Positions 36,530 through 44,684 of a DNA stretch of 55,645 nt are shown in pieces (position 1 is the first letter of the stretch; every line of letters starts with the position of its first letter). Under the pieces are notes generated by a model. That model did not search any database and was not told the DNA's origin. It was given only the letters and a program-made list of their open reading frames with translations. The stretch comes from Burkholderiales bacterium (GTDB lineage Bacteria > Pseudomonadota > Gammaproteobacteria > Burkholderiales > Burkholderiaceae_C): the NCBI GenBank assembly GCA_028864885.1, contig JAGWLR010000010.1, positions 1-55,645 of the forward strand, given 5' to 3'. The position numbers and the translations under genes are program-made.

Positions 36530-38094
36530 GCCGCCCTGATGATCTGCTGCTGTCGATCGACTGCGGCACGCAAAGTGTTCGCGCCATCCTGTTTGACCTC
36601 GCGGGCAACGTGGTGGGCAAATCCCAAGTCAAGTTCGACGACTACGTGGTGCCACAACCCGGCTGGCTGGAACACGATGTAGAAGGCTTCTGGCAGGCCA
36701 CGGCGCAGGCTTGTCAGAGTCTGTGGCAAGAGCACGGCGCGCTGAAGCCAGCCCTGCGCGGCGTGTCGGTCACCACCCAACGTGGCACCATCATGCCGGT
36801 GGACGCTCAAGGCCAGGCCCTGTATCCCGCCATCATCTGGCTTGATCAGCGCAACGCCACGCGCTTGCCGCCCATCGGGGCACACTGGCGTACAGCCTTC
36901 CGGGCGATCGGTGTGCGCGACACGATCCAGTACTTTCAGAAAGAGGCCGACGCCAACTGGCTGGCCGAATTCCAACCCGACATCTGGGCCAAGACCCACA
37001 AGTTCCTGCTGCTGTCAGGCTTGTTGAACCATCGCCTCACGGGTCGCTTTGTCGACTCGGTAGGCTCGCAGGTGGGCTACATCCCCTTCGATTTCAAACG
37101 ACAGCAATGGGCGCCTCGCTGGGATTGGAAATGGCAAGCCCTGGCGATGGAGCCACGGCATTTGCCCGAGCTGTACCCCGTCGGTAGCCAGCTCGGTCAG
37201 ATCACCCGCCAAGCCGCCGAGTTGACCGGCATCCCGAAAGGGCTGCCCGTGATCGCAGCGGCGGCCGACAAGGCCTGCGAGGTGCTGGGCTCAGGCTGCC
37301 TGGGCCCCAACATTGGCGGCCTGTCGTACGGCACCACCGCCACGATCAACATCAACTCGCAGAAGTACCTGGAGGCCCTGCCCCTGGTGCCGCCCTACCC
37401 TGCGGCCCTGCCCGGCTACTTCAGTTGCGAGGTGCAGATCTTCCGCGGGTACTGGATGGTGCGCTGGTTCAAAGAGCAGTTCGGGCACAACGAAATGCTG
37501 GCCGCCGAACAAACCGGGATCGTGCCCGAAGCCTTGTTCGATGAGATGGTGGCCACCGTGCCGCCCGGCTCAATGGGCTTGATGCTGCAACCGTACTGGT
37601 CTCCGGGCATCCGCCACCCCGGCCCCGATGCCAAAGGCGCCGTGGTCGGCTTCGGTGACATCCACACCCGCGCCCACTTGTATCGCGCCATTCTGGAAGG
37701 GCTGGCCTACGCCTTGCGTGATGGGCAAGAGCGACTGGAAAAGAAAACCCGCACCCCCATGACCGAGTTGCGTGTCTCGGGGGGCGGCTCCCAATCGGAC
37801 GCCGCCATGCAGTTGACCGCCGACATCTTCAACCTGCCGGCCTGTCGCCCTCACACCTATGAAACCTCGGGGCTGGGCGCCGCCATTGACACGGCGGTGG
37901 GGCTGAAGCTATACGGCGATTTCGACTCAGCGGTGCGCGCGATGACCCGGGTTCAGCGCGTGTTCGAACCGATCGCGGCCCATGCTGATCTGTACGACCA
38001 GCTATACAACCGGGTCTACAAACACATGTACGAACGACTGGCACCGCTATACAAAGAGATCCAATCGATCACGGGATACCCCAAGCTCGACTGA
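36526..38094 (+). CDS. FGGY-family carbohydrate kinase
   Basis: A 522-residue sugar or polyol kinase. The N-terminal phosphate loop reads LLLSIDCGTQSVRAILFD. The substrate region includes WLDQRNATRLP. In the ATPase C-terminal half, RVSGGGSQSDAAMQ is the adenosine motif and GLGAAIDTAVG follows. Glycerol kinase is possible from context, but the sequence is closer to undefined FGGY kinases than to GlpK, so the substrate is left open. AAGGAG lies nine bases upstream, and the ATG overlaps the upstream stop by four bases. Confidence 0.88.
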   Translation: MSRPDDLLLSIDCGTQSVRAILFDLAGNVVGKSQVKFDDYVVPQPGWLEHDVEGFWQATAQACQSLWQEHGALKPALRGVSVTTQRGTIMPVDAQGQALYPAIIWLDQRNATRLPPIGAHWRTAFRAIGVRDTIQYFQKEADANWLAEFQPDIWAKTHKFLLLSGLLNHRLTGRFVDSVGSQVGYIPFDFKRQQWAPRWDWKWQALAMEPRHLPELYPVGSQLGQITRQAAELTGIPKGLPVIAAAADKACEVLGSGCLGPNIGGLSYGTTATININSQKYLEALPLVPPYPAALPGYFSCEVQIFRGYWMVRWFKEQFGHNEMLAAEQTGIVPEALFDEMVATVPPGSMGLMLQPYWSPGIRHPGPDAKGAVVGFGDIHTRAHLYRAILEGLAYALRDGQERLEKKTRTPMTELRVSGGGSQSDAAMQLTADIFNLPACRPHTYETSGLGAAIDTAVGLKLYGDFDSAVRAMTRVQRVFEPIAAHADLYDQLYNRVYKHMYERLAPLYKEIQSITGYPKLD

Positions 38095-38130
38095 GATGAA
38101 GGTCGGGGGCAAGCCGACTAAGATCTCCGC

Positions 38131-39701
38131 ATGGCCCGCTCCCGCCGACATCCGCTGCATGCTTTTTTTGCGCGATTCATCCGCAGTCGCGCCATTCACC
38201 GTCACGACCATCGGCGGTCGATGCTCGAAACGCTGGGCGGCACGGCGCACGAACGTGCAGTCCCCGCTCACCAGGCACAGGATCTGCGTCAGGCCGCAGC
38301 ACAAGCGCCACAAGCCCTGTTCGAGCACCTGAACAGCAGTCCACAAGGGATGTCGGCGTCGCAGGCTGACACGATTCGCTCGCACACCGGCGGCAACGAC
38401 ATCGATCAGGAACAGCCCTTGGCCTGGTGGCAATTGCTGTGGCAGTGTTATCGCACCCCCTTTGATCTCTTGCTCAGCCTGTTGGGCGTGGTGAACTTTC
38501 TGACAGGCGATCTGCGGGGCACCCTGGTGATTGGCAGCATGGTGTGCCTGTCGGTTGATCCCGGCCGACTGCCGCATCTTGCAGGCCAAAGACCTGTTCG
38601 TGGCACAAGCGGCGATGACAGTTGAATCACTGCCTGTCGAGAAATTCGCGCACGAGGCCGACGCCCACCAGCGCAACCCGATGGAGCTCGACAACATCGC
38701 GTTCATGAGCACCAATGTGGTGTCGGGCACGGCCCTCGCCCCGGTGGTAGCCACTGGCCACCGAACCTACTTCGGCGCGCTGGCTCAGCGTCTGGCCAGC
38801 CTGAAGGTGGTGGTCAAGCGCCTGGATGCGATCCAGAACTTCGGCGCCATGAATATGCTGTGCACCGACAAGACGGGCACACTGACCCAGGACAAGATTG
38901 CCTTGGCCCGCCACACCGACGCGTGGGACCAGACCTCGCGCGAGGTACTCGAACTGGCCTACTTGAACAGCTACCACCAGACGGGCTTGAAGAACATGCT
39001 CGACGTGGCGGTGCTCGATCAAGCGCAACTGCACCACGAGCTGCAAGCCAGCACGGCTTACACCAAGGTCGACGAAGTGCCATTCGATTTCGAACGGCGC
39101 GCATGTCCGTGGTCGTGGCCCATGAAGGGCGCCACCTGCTGATTTGCAAGGGTGCTTTGGAAGAGGTGCTGAATGTCTGCAGCCAGGTGCGCCGCGATGC
39201 GCAAGACCTGAATCTCACGCCCAGTGTGCTGACAGGCGACAACGAGTGGGTGACTCGCAAGGTGTGTCTTGACGTCGGGCTGACATCACCAGCCTGCTCA
39301 GTGGCTCAGACCTACAGGACATGCGCCACATCGAGCTGGCAGCGGCCTTGTCCAGCCATAACGTGTTCGTCAAGCTCACCCCCGAGCACAAAGAGCGCAT
39401 CGTGCGTCAACTGCGAGAAATGGGCAACGTGGCTGGCTTCATAGGCGACGGCATCAACGATGCCCCGGCCTTGCGTGTGGCTGACATCGGCATTTCAGTG
39501 GACACCGCGGTCGACATCGCCAAAGAGGCCGCCGACATCATTCTGCTGGAAAAGAGCCTGAGGGTGCTGAGCACCGGGGTGGCTTTACCGATGGGGCCCT
39601 GGGCCGCTTACTTCCCCTTCCTCGCGGCCGTGCTGACGGGCTATGTGGTGTCGGCCCAGATGATGAAGCGTATCTACGTGCGGCGCTTCGGCTGGCAGTG
39701 A
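38131..39701 (+). pseudogene. Degraded P-type Mg2+-transporting ATPase (mgtA/mgtB type)
   Basis: Remains of a magnesium P-type ATPase, about 1570 bases where an intact gene needs about 2700. Recognisable blocks are in order: the N-terminus with the first membrane segments (38131-38560), actuator remnants with PADCRILQAKDLFVAQA (TGES reads TVES), the phosphorylation site CTDKTGTLTQDK, the FDFERR segment, LTGDN, GDGINDAPALRVADIGIS, and the C-terminal RRFGWQ. Frameshifts fall near 38560, 39100 and 39290. Roughly four stretches, including membrane segments 3-4 and most of the C-terminal membrane domain, are missing. It cannot make a working pump. Confidence 0.9.
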
Positions 39702-39705
39702 GCAG

Positions 39706-40272
39706 TCAAGCACGCGGCTGGCTGGCCAACAATCCTGCCAGGAACACATCCAGGCCCACATCCACCGCAGCCTCAGGCTTGCGGCCTTCCAGCAAGTCAG
39801 CCTTGTCCAGTTCGACCAGGCCGTGCAGATAGGCCCAGAACGTCATGGCCAGATCTTCCGCCTTCCAGGGGCCTTGAATCCCCTCGACCAACGCGAGCAT
39901 GGCCGCCCACAACTGCTTGTGGCTGTCGGGCTCGTCTTCCTCGTCTTTGCAGTAGCGCATCTTCAGCGCATACAGCGCGGGCTGCTGCCGCGCAAACTTC
40001 AGGTAGGTCTTGGCCACGGCCCGAAAGGCCTCTGACCCCGCTTTGTGGCCCACCGCTTTTTGCATGGCCACCAACAGCAGGCGCCCGGCCTCCTCGGCCA
40101 TGGCCACCTCCAGATCGGCCTTGCTGGCGAAATACCGGTACAGGGCATTGGGGGTGACTCCCAATTGAGCCGCCAGCGTGCGCATGGATAGTTGCTCCAG
40201 TCCATGCGCCTCGATGAGGCCAATGGCGGCCTCGAGAATCGTTTCTCGGCTCGTTTTTTTGGGGTAGGACAT
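39706..40272 (-). CDS. TetR/AcrR-family regulator
   Basis: A 188-residue regulator with an N-terminal helix-turn-helix at about 27-47 (TLAAQLGVTPNALYRYF) and a C-terminal domain of the WHG type (FWAYLHGLVEL near 142). It diverges from the molybdenum hydroxylase operon across 54 bases that contain a palindrome (40312-40324). It is likely the local repressor of that operon. The stop is four bases from the end of the ATPase pseudogene, with the two convergent. Confidence 0.87.
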   Translation of the reverse strand: MSYPKKTSRETILEAAIGLIEAHGLEQLSMRTLAAQLGVTPNALYRYFASKADLEVAMAEEAGRLLLVAMQKAVGHKAGSEAFRAVAKTYLKFARQQPALYALKMRYCKDEEDEPDSHKQLWAAMLALVEGIQGPWKAEDLAMTFWAYLHGLVELDKADLLEGRKPEAAVDVGLDVFLAGLLASQPRA

Positions 40273-40289
40273 CCGCTCATGTTACCCGC

Positions 40290-40324
40290 TTGACGAGCAT
40301 CCAACAAAAGATGTACGCTGTACA
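40290..40324 (+). promoter_or_regulatory. Putative iorA promoter with embedded operator
   Basis: TTGACG at 40290-40295 (-35), 18 bases, then TACGCT at 40314-40319 (weak -10). The -10 lies inside a perfect 13-base palindrome, TGTAC-GCT-GTACA (40312-40324). The palindrome ends two bases before the iorA ATG (40327), and no ribosome site is present. A repressor bound here would block the promoter. If the -10 is right, transcription starts within a base or so of the ATG. Confidence 0.5.
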
Positions 40325-40326
40325 CC

Positions 40327-40788
40327 ATGCACACCTTTACCCTGAACGGCAAGGCCGTCAACCTCAATGTCGAAGACGACATGCCCCTGCTGTGGGCCCT
40401 GCGTGACGAACTCGGCATGACTGGAACCAAATTCGGCTGCGGCATTGCGGCCTGTGGCGCCTGCACCGTTCACATCGACGGAGTGGCAACGCGCTCGTGC
40501 GTGATGCCGGTGGCCGCGGTGGCCGGGCGCAGCGTCCAGACGATCGAGTCGAAAGACGACCCCATCCTGGCGCGCCTGCAAGCCGCGTGGATCGAACACC
40601 AGGTTCCCCAATGTGGCTATTGCCAGTCCGGCATGTTGATGGCGGCGACCAGCCTGCTGCGACAAAAGCCACACCCCACCGATGCCGACATTGATGAAGC
40701 CATGACCAACATTTGCCGCTGCGGCACCTACCAACGGGTTCGCGCGGCCATCCACAGCGCCGCCCAGGCCGAAGGGGGTCAGGCATGA
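40327..40788 (+). CDS. 2Fe-2S subunit of a molybdenum hydroxylase (IorA-like)
   Basis: A 153-residue small subunit of xanthine-dehydrogenase-family enzymes. The first cluster is plant-ferredoxin type (KFGCGIAACGACTVH, then a fourth Cys in TRSCVMP). The second is the helical 2Fe-2S domain with CGYCQSGM and CRCGTYQRVR. It resembles the isoquinoline 1-oxidoreductase alpha subunit. It passes electrons from the molybdenum subunit encoded next; there is no FAD subunit, as in Ior-type enzymes. The stop overlaps the next start (ATGA at 40785). Confidence 0.9.
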   Translation: MHTFTLNGKAVNLNVEDDMPLLWALRDELGMTGTKFGCGIAACGACTVHIDGVATRSCVMPVAAVAGRSVQTIESKDDPILARLQAAWIEHQVPQCGYCQSGMLMAATSLLRQKPHPTDADIDEAMTNICRCGTYQRVRAAIHSAAQAEGGQA

Positions 40789-43049
40789 CGCGCCGTGCTG
40801 CTTTGCCGGGCGTGTCCCGCCGCCAGTTTTTGATCGCCGGGACCGCCTTAGGCGGCGGCTTGTTGGTCGGCTGTTCGTCCCCCTCGGCCGCCAATCGGCT
40901 GGGGTCGAAGGCTGACTTTCCGCCCGTCAACGGGGAAGTGGCCCTGAATGGCTGGGTCAAGATTGCCCCCGATGGCAAGGTCACCGTGGCCGTGCCCCGA
41001 TCCGAAATGGGCCAGGGGGTGATGACCTCGCTGCCCATGCTGCTGGTGGAAGAACTCGACGCCCGCTGGGAAGACGTGACCGTCGAGCAAGCGCCCGTCG
41101 CCAAGATCTATGCCAACACCGCGCTGCTGATCAACGTCATCCCCTTTGGGATAGACGACGACAGTTGGATGGCCCGCGTGGCGCGCTCCACGGTGCAGCG
41201 CGTGGGCTATGCCCTGTCGCTGCAGGTGACCGGCGGCTCCAGCAGCATCCGCGATGCCTGGGAGCCTCTGCGTCTGGCCGGGGCCACGGCACGTGCCATG
41301 CTGATTCAAGCTGCCGCGCAAAAGTGGCAGGTGCAGGCCACCGAATGCACCGCCGACAACGGATGGGTGGTGCATGGCGCCACCGGCCGCAAATTGGCCT
41401 TTGCCGATCTGGCCCAGGCGGCTTCCGAACTCGACGTGCCTCACGATGTGCCGTTCAAAGATCCAGCCCAATACAAATTGATCGGCAAGCCGGTCAAACG
41501 GCTGGACATCCCGTCCAAGACCAACGGCAGCGCGCAGTTTGGCATCGACACCCGCCGCGAAGGCATGCTGTACGCCACCATTGCCCAACCACCCGTGTTC
41601 GGCGCCACCGTGAAGTCGTTTGACGCCACGGCGGCCAGCAAGCTGCGCGGCGTCGTCAAGGTCATGCAGATCCGCGACGGCGTGGTGGTGGTGGCCAACA
41701 GTTGGTGGCGGGCGAAACAGGCCTTGGCGCAGGTTCAGATCAGCTACAACCCCACCGACCACGATCACCTGAGCAGTGCCGACATCCGCAAGCAGTTCGA
41801 AAGCGAGCTGAAAGATCGTTCCGGCTTTGGCTTTGTGAACAAGGGCGATGCCAAAGAAGCGCTGGAACATGCCGACAAGGTGATCGAGTCGACCTATTGG
41901 GCGCCTTACCTGGCGCACGCCGCGATGGAGCCCATCAACTGCGTGGCTCAGGTCCAGGGCAAGAAGGTCGAGGTGTGGGCATCCACACAGTCGCCTTCGC
42001 TGGCGAAATGGAAGGCGGCTCAGATGGCCGACACCGACATGGACCAGGTGACACTGCACGTGCCCTTGCTGGGTGGTGGGTTTGGCCGCCGGCTTGAAAT
42101 TGACATGGTGGAGCAGGCGGTTGAAGTGGCCACGGGGCTGGATGGCAAGCCCGTCAAACTGCTGTGGACCCGCGAGGAAGACATGCAGCACGACATGTAT
42201 CGCCCCGCAGCCCTGTCCCATTTCAAAGCGGCCGTGAATGCCGAAGGCCGTGTGACGGCTTGGTCCAACAAGCTGGTCGCCCAATCGATCGGCTACGACT
42301 CGCTCAAACGCTTGCTGCCCTGGGCCGCGGCTGACACGCCGGACAAGAACCAGATCGAAGGGGCTTTTGACATCCCCTACGATTTCGAGAGCATTTCGGT
42401 GCGTCAGGTGCGCCCCAAGGTGCCGATCCCGGTGGGCTCCTGGCGCAGTGTCGGCCACTCGTACAACGCTTTCTTCACCGAAAGCTTTGTGGACGAGCTC
42501 GCCCATGCCACCAAGCAGGATCCCTATCAGTACCGGCGCAGCCTGCTTGATAAGCATTCACGCCATCGCATCGTGCTGGACACCGCCGCTGAAAAAGCTG
42601 GCTGGGGTCAGCCTTTGCCTGCAGGAGTGGCGCGTGGCATCGCCCTGCACGAATCGTTCGGATCCATCTGCTGTGAAGTGGCCGAAGTGTCGATCGTCGA
42701 AGGCGCCATCAAGGTGCACCGCGTGGTATGTGCCATTGATTGCGGCATCGTCGTCAACCCTGACACGGTCGAAGCCCAGATGCAAAGTTCGATTGTGTTT
42801 GGTTTGAGTGCCGCGCTGTTTGGCGAAATCACCCTTGCCGAGGGTCGGGTCGAGCAGACCAGCTTCCCCAGCTATGACGTGCTGCATCTGGCACAAATGC
42901 CGAAGATCGAAACCCACATCGTTCGCAACACGCACGCGCCGGGTGGCGTGGGCGAGCCCGGCACCCCGCCGATTGCCCCGGCCGTGGCCAATGCGATCTT
43001 TGCCCTGAGCGGCAAGCGCATTCGCTCGCTGCCGATCAAGCTGGCTTGA
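40785..43049 (+). CDS. Molybdopterin-binding subunit of a molybdenum hydroxylase (IorB-like), Tat exported
   Basis: A 754-residue catalytic subunit that binds the molybdopterin cytosine dinucleotide cofactor. The N-terminus carries a twin-arginine signal ([14 protein letters not shown]) with a lipobox-like LVGC, so the complex is probably periplasmic or membrane anchored. Substrate-channel and cofactor motifs include GGGFGRRLE and, near the C-terminus, [12 protein letters not shown] with the catalytic Glu. The length and lack of an FAD subunit match IorB-type aldehyde or N-heterocycle dehydrogenases. The substrate is not known. The electron acceptor would be a cytochrome encoded elsewhere. 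Confidence 0.9.
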   Translation: MTRRAALPGVSRRQFLIAGTALGGGLLVGCSSPSAANRLGSKADFPPVNGEVALNGWVKIAPDGKVTVAVPRSEMGQGVMTSLPMLLVEELDARWEDVTVEQAPVAKIYANTALLINVIPFGIDDDSWMARVARSTVQRVGYALSLQVTGGSSSIRDAWEPLRLAGATARAMLIQAAAQKWQVQATECTADNGWVVHGATGRKLAFADLAQAASELDVPHDVPFKDPAQYKLIGKPVKRLDIPSKTNGSAQFGIDTRREGMLYATIAQPPVFGATVKSFDATAASKLRGVVKVMQIRDGVVVVANSWWRAKQALAQVQISYNPTDHDHLSSADIRKQFESELKDRSGFGFVNKGDAKEALEHADKVIESTYWAPYLAHAAMEPINCVAQVQGKKVEVWASTQSPSLAKWKAAQMADTDMDQVTLHVPLLGGGFGRRLEIDMVEQAVEVATGLDGKPVKLLWTREEDMQHDMYRPAALSHFKAAVNAEGRVTAWSNKLVAQSIGYDSLKRLLPWAAADTPDKNQIEGAFDIPYDFESISVRQVRPKVPIPVGSWRSVGHSYNAFFTESFVDELAHATKQDPYQYRRSLLDKHSRHRIVLDTAAEKAGWGQPLPAGVARGIALHESFGSICCEVAEVSIVEGAIKVHRVVCAIDCGIVVNPDTVEAQMQSSIVFGLSAALFGEITLAEGRVEQTSFPSYDVLHLAQMPKIETHIVRNTHAPGGVGEPGTPPIAPAVANAIFALSGKRIRSLPIKLA

Positions 43050-43059
43050 GGCCATCGCC

Positions 43060-44085
43060 ATGCGCAGCAACGATCAGGAAGTCTTTGAACAAGCTTTGCG
43101 CTGGCATGCTCAGGGCTTGCGCAGTGTGCTCGTCACAGTGTTGAGTACCTATGGCGCCAGCCCTCGGCCGCCAGGTGCGATGGCGGTGATCAACGAAGCC
43201 GGCCTGATCGTCGGCTCCGTCTCTGGCGGCTGTGTCGAAGACGACCTGGTGCAAGAGGTGCTGGCTGGCCATTTCTGGGGCGCAGCTACACCCGTGCATC
43301 ACCGCACTTATGGGCGTGATGCCGCCGAGCGCGAGCGCTATCGCCTGCCTTGTGGCAATGCCCTGCGGCTGGTCGTCGAAAGCCAATGGGATGTCGCGAC
43401 CCTGGCGCAGGCACTGGATCGCACGTCTCAGGGCGAATCCCTGCACAAGCTACTGGACTACGGCTCTGGTCAGGTCAGGATTGAAGGGCTCTCCCGCTCT
43501 TCTTCGGCGCCCATCGAATTTGCCGAAGACGAGATGGGGATGCGCGTCTTGCTGGGGCCACGCCACCGCCTGCTGCTGATTGGGGCCACCGAAGTCAGCC
43601 GCTACCTGGCCCCCATTGCGCAATCCTTGGGATACGCGGTGACGGTGTGCGATCCTCGCGAAGAATACACGGGCGCCTGGACGGACCGCAGTGTGGCCCT
43701 GGTCCACGAGATGCCGGATGACGCGGTGGTGGCGTTCGGGTGTGACGATCGCACGGCGGTGATCACCGTGACGCATGACCCCAAGCTGGACGACCTGGCC
43801 CTGATGGAGGCGTTGAAGTCGGCCGCCTTTTACGTGGGTGCTCTGGGCTCGTCGATCACCACCAGCAAACGCAAGGCGCGCTTGTTGCAGTTCGATGTCA
43901 CGCCCGAGCAAGTCAACCGCCTCAAAGGTCCGGTGGGCTTGCCGATTGGCTCACGTACGCCCGCCGAAATTGCCGTGTCGATCGCCGCTGAGCTGATTCA
44001 AATCCGCAGCCTGATCGGGTCACCGGATTGGCGCTCAGAGAAGCCGAGCTGGGCCCCTCAATCGGCGCCATGCTTGCTGGGCTGA
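43060..44085 (+). CDS. XdhC/CoxI-family molybdenum cofactor maturation protein
   Basis: A 341-residue protein that binds molybdenum cofactor and helps add the sulfido ligand to xanthine-dehydrogenase-family enzymes. The N-terminal XdhC domain has [15 protein letters not shown] and [12 protein letters not shown]. The C-terminal Rossmann domain contains [16 protein letters not shown] and [15 protein letters not shown]. It follows the catalytic subunit by about ten bases and overlaps the MocA-like gene by 16 bases. Confidence 0.9.
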   Translation: MRSNDQEVFEQALRWHAQGLRSVLVTVLSTYGASPRPPGAMAVINEAGLIVGSVSGGCVEDDLVQEVLAGHFWGAATPVHHRTYGRDAAERERYRLPCGNALRLVVESQWDVATLAQALDRTSQGESLHKLLDYGSGQVRIEGLSRSSSAPIEFAEDEMGMRVLLGPRHRLLLIGATEVSRYLAPIAQSLGYAVTVCDPREEYTGAWTDRSVALVHEMPDDAVVAFGCDDRTAVITVTHDPKLDDLALMEALKSAAFYVGALGSSITTSKRKARLLQFDVTPEQVNRLKGPVGLPIGSRTPAEIAVSIAAELIQIRSLIGSPDWRSEKPSWAPQSAPCLLG

Positions 44086-44684
44086 TCCTCGCGGCGGGCC
44101 AGGCTCGGCGCTTCGGCAGCGACAAACGGCAGGCCAGTCTGCCCGACGGACGCAGCCTGCTGGCGCACACGCTGTCAACCTACCGAACTGTGTGCGACAC
44201 GCTTTACGTCGTGATCGGGCCAGACGATGCGTTTGCCCAAGCGCTGTGCAAAGAGTGGGAATGCCGTGCCGTCGTCAATCCTCAGCCTGAACAGGGCATG
44301 GGCTCATCGCTGGCCTGCGGCATCCAAGCCATCAAACACGACGACCCGACTGACGCCATTCGAGGGGTGATCGTCGGGTTGGCCGACATGCCGGGGGTGT
44401 CGCCGCAGGTGATCCAGCTCGTGCAACAAACCTTACAAGACCGGGCAAGCTCTTACCCTGATCAACCCGTGGTGCCTCGTCATCAAGGTCGTCTCGGACA
44501 CCCACGCGGCATCCCGCGGGCCTGGTTCGACACCCTGCTTCACCTCACGGGTGACCAAGGTGCGCGCTCCGCCATCCCATGGGATCAGGCCCACGTTCTC
44601 GACGTCAACGAGCCGGGCATCCTGATCGACATCGACACCCCGGCCGATCTCGATCAATGGGTCAACGAAAAATCGACGCGCTGA
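44070..44684 (+). CDS. MocA-like molybdopterin cytidylyltransferase (MobA superfamily)
   Basis: A 204-residue nucleotidyltransferase starting [19 protein letters not shown], the NTP-binding signature. VIVGLADMPGVSP carries the metal-binding Asp. MocA-like members make the cytosine dinucleotide form of molybdenum cofactor used by XDH-family enzymes, which fits the operon. The ATG at 44070 lies inside the end of xdhC. The 3' end overlaps the convergent DUF748 gene by 31 bases. Confidence 0.85.
   Translation: MLAGLILAAGQARRFGSDKRQASLPDGRSLLAHTLSTYRTVCDTLYVVIGPDDAFAQALCKEWECRAVVNPQPEQGMGSSLACGIQAIKHDDPTDAIRGVIVGLADMPGVSPQVIQLVQQTLQDRASSYPDQPVVPRHQGRLGHPRGIPRAWFDTLLHLTGDQGARSAIPWDQAHVLDVNEPGILIDIDTPADLDQWVNEKSTR

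Noticed and set aside
38047-38754. Minus-strand open frame across the start of the ATPase pseudogene
   Set aside because: It is a shadow of the decayed plus-strand gene, whose remnants are in the right order for a magnesium ATPase.
40848-42557. Minus-strand open frame of 569 codons opposite the IorB-like gene
   Set aside because: It is antisense to a protein with conserved cofactor motifs and reads as low-complexity sequence.
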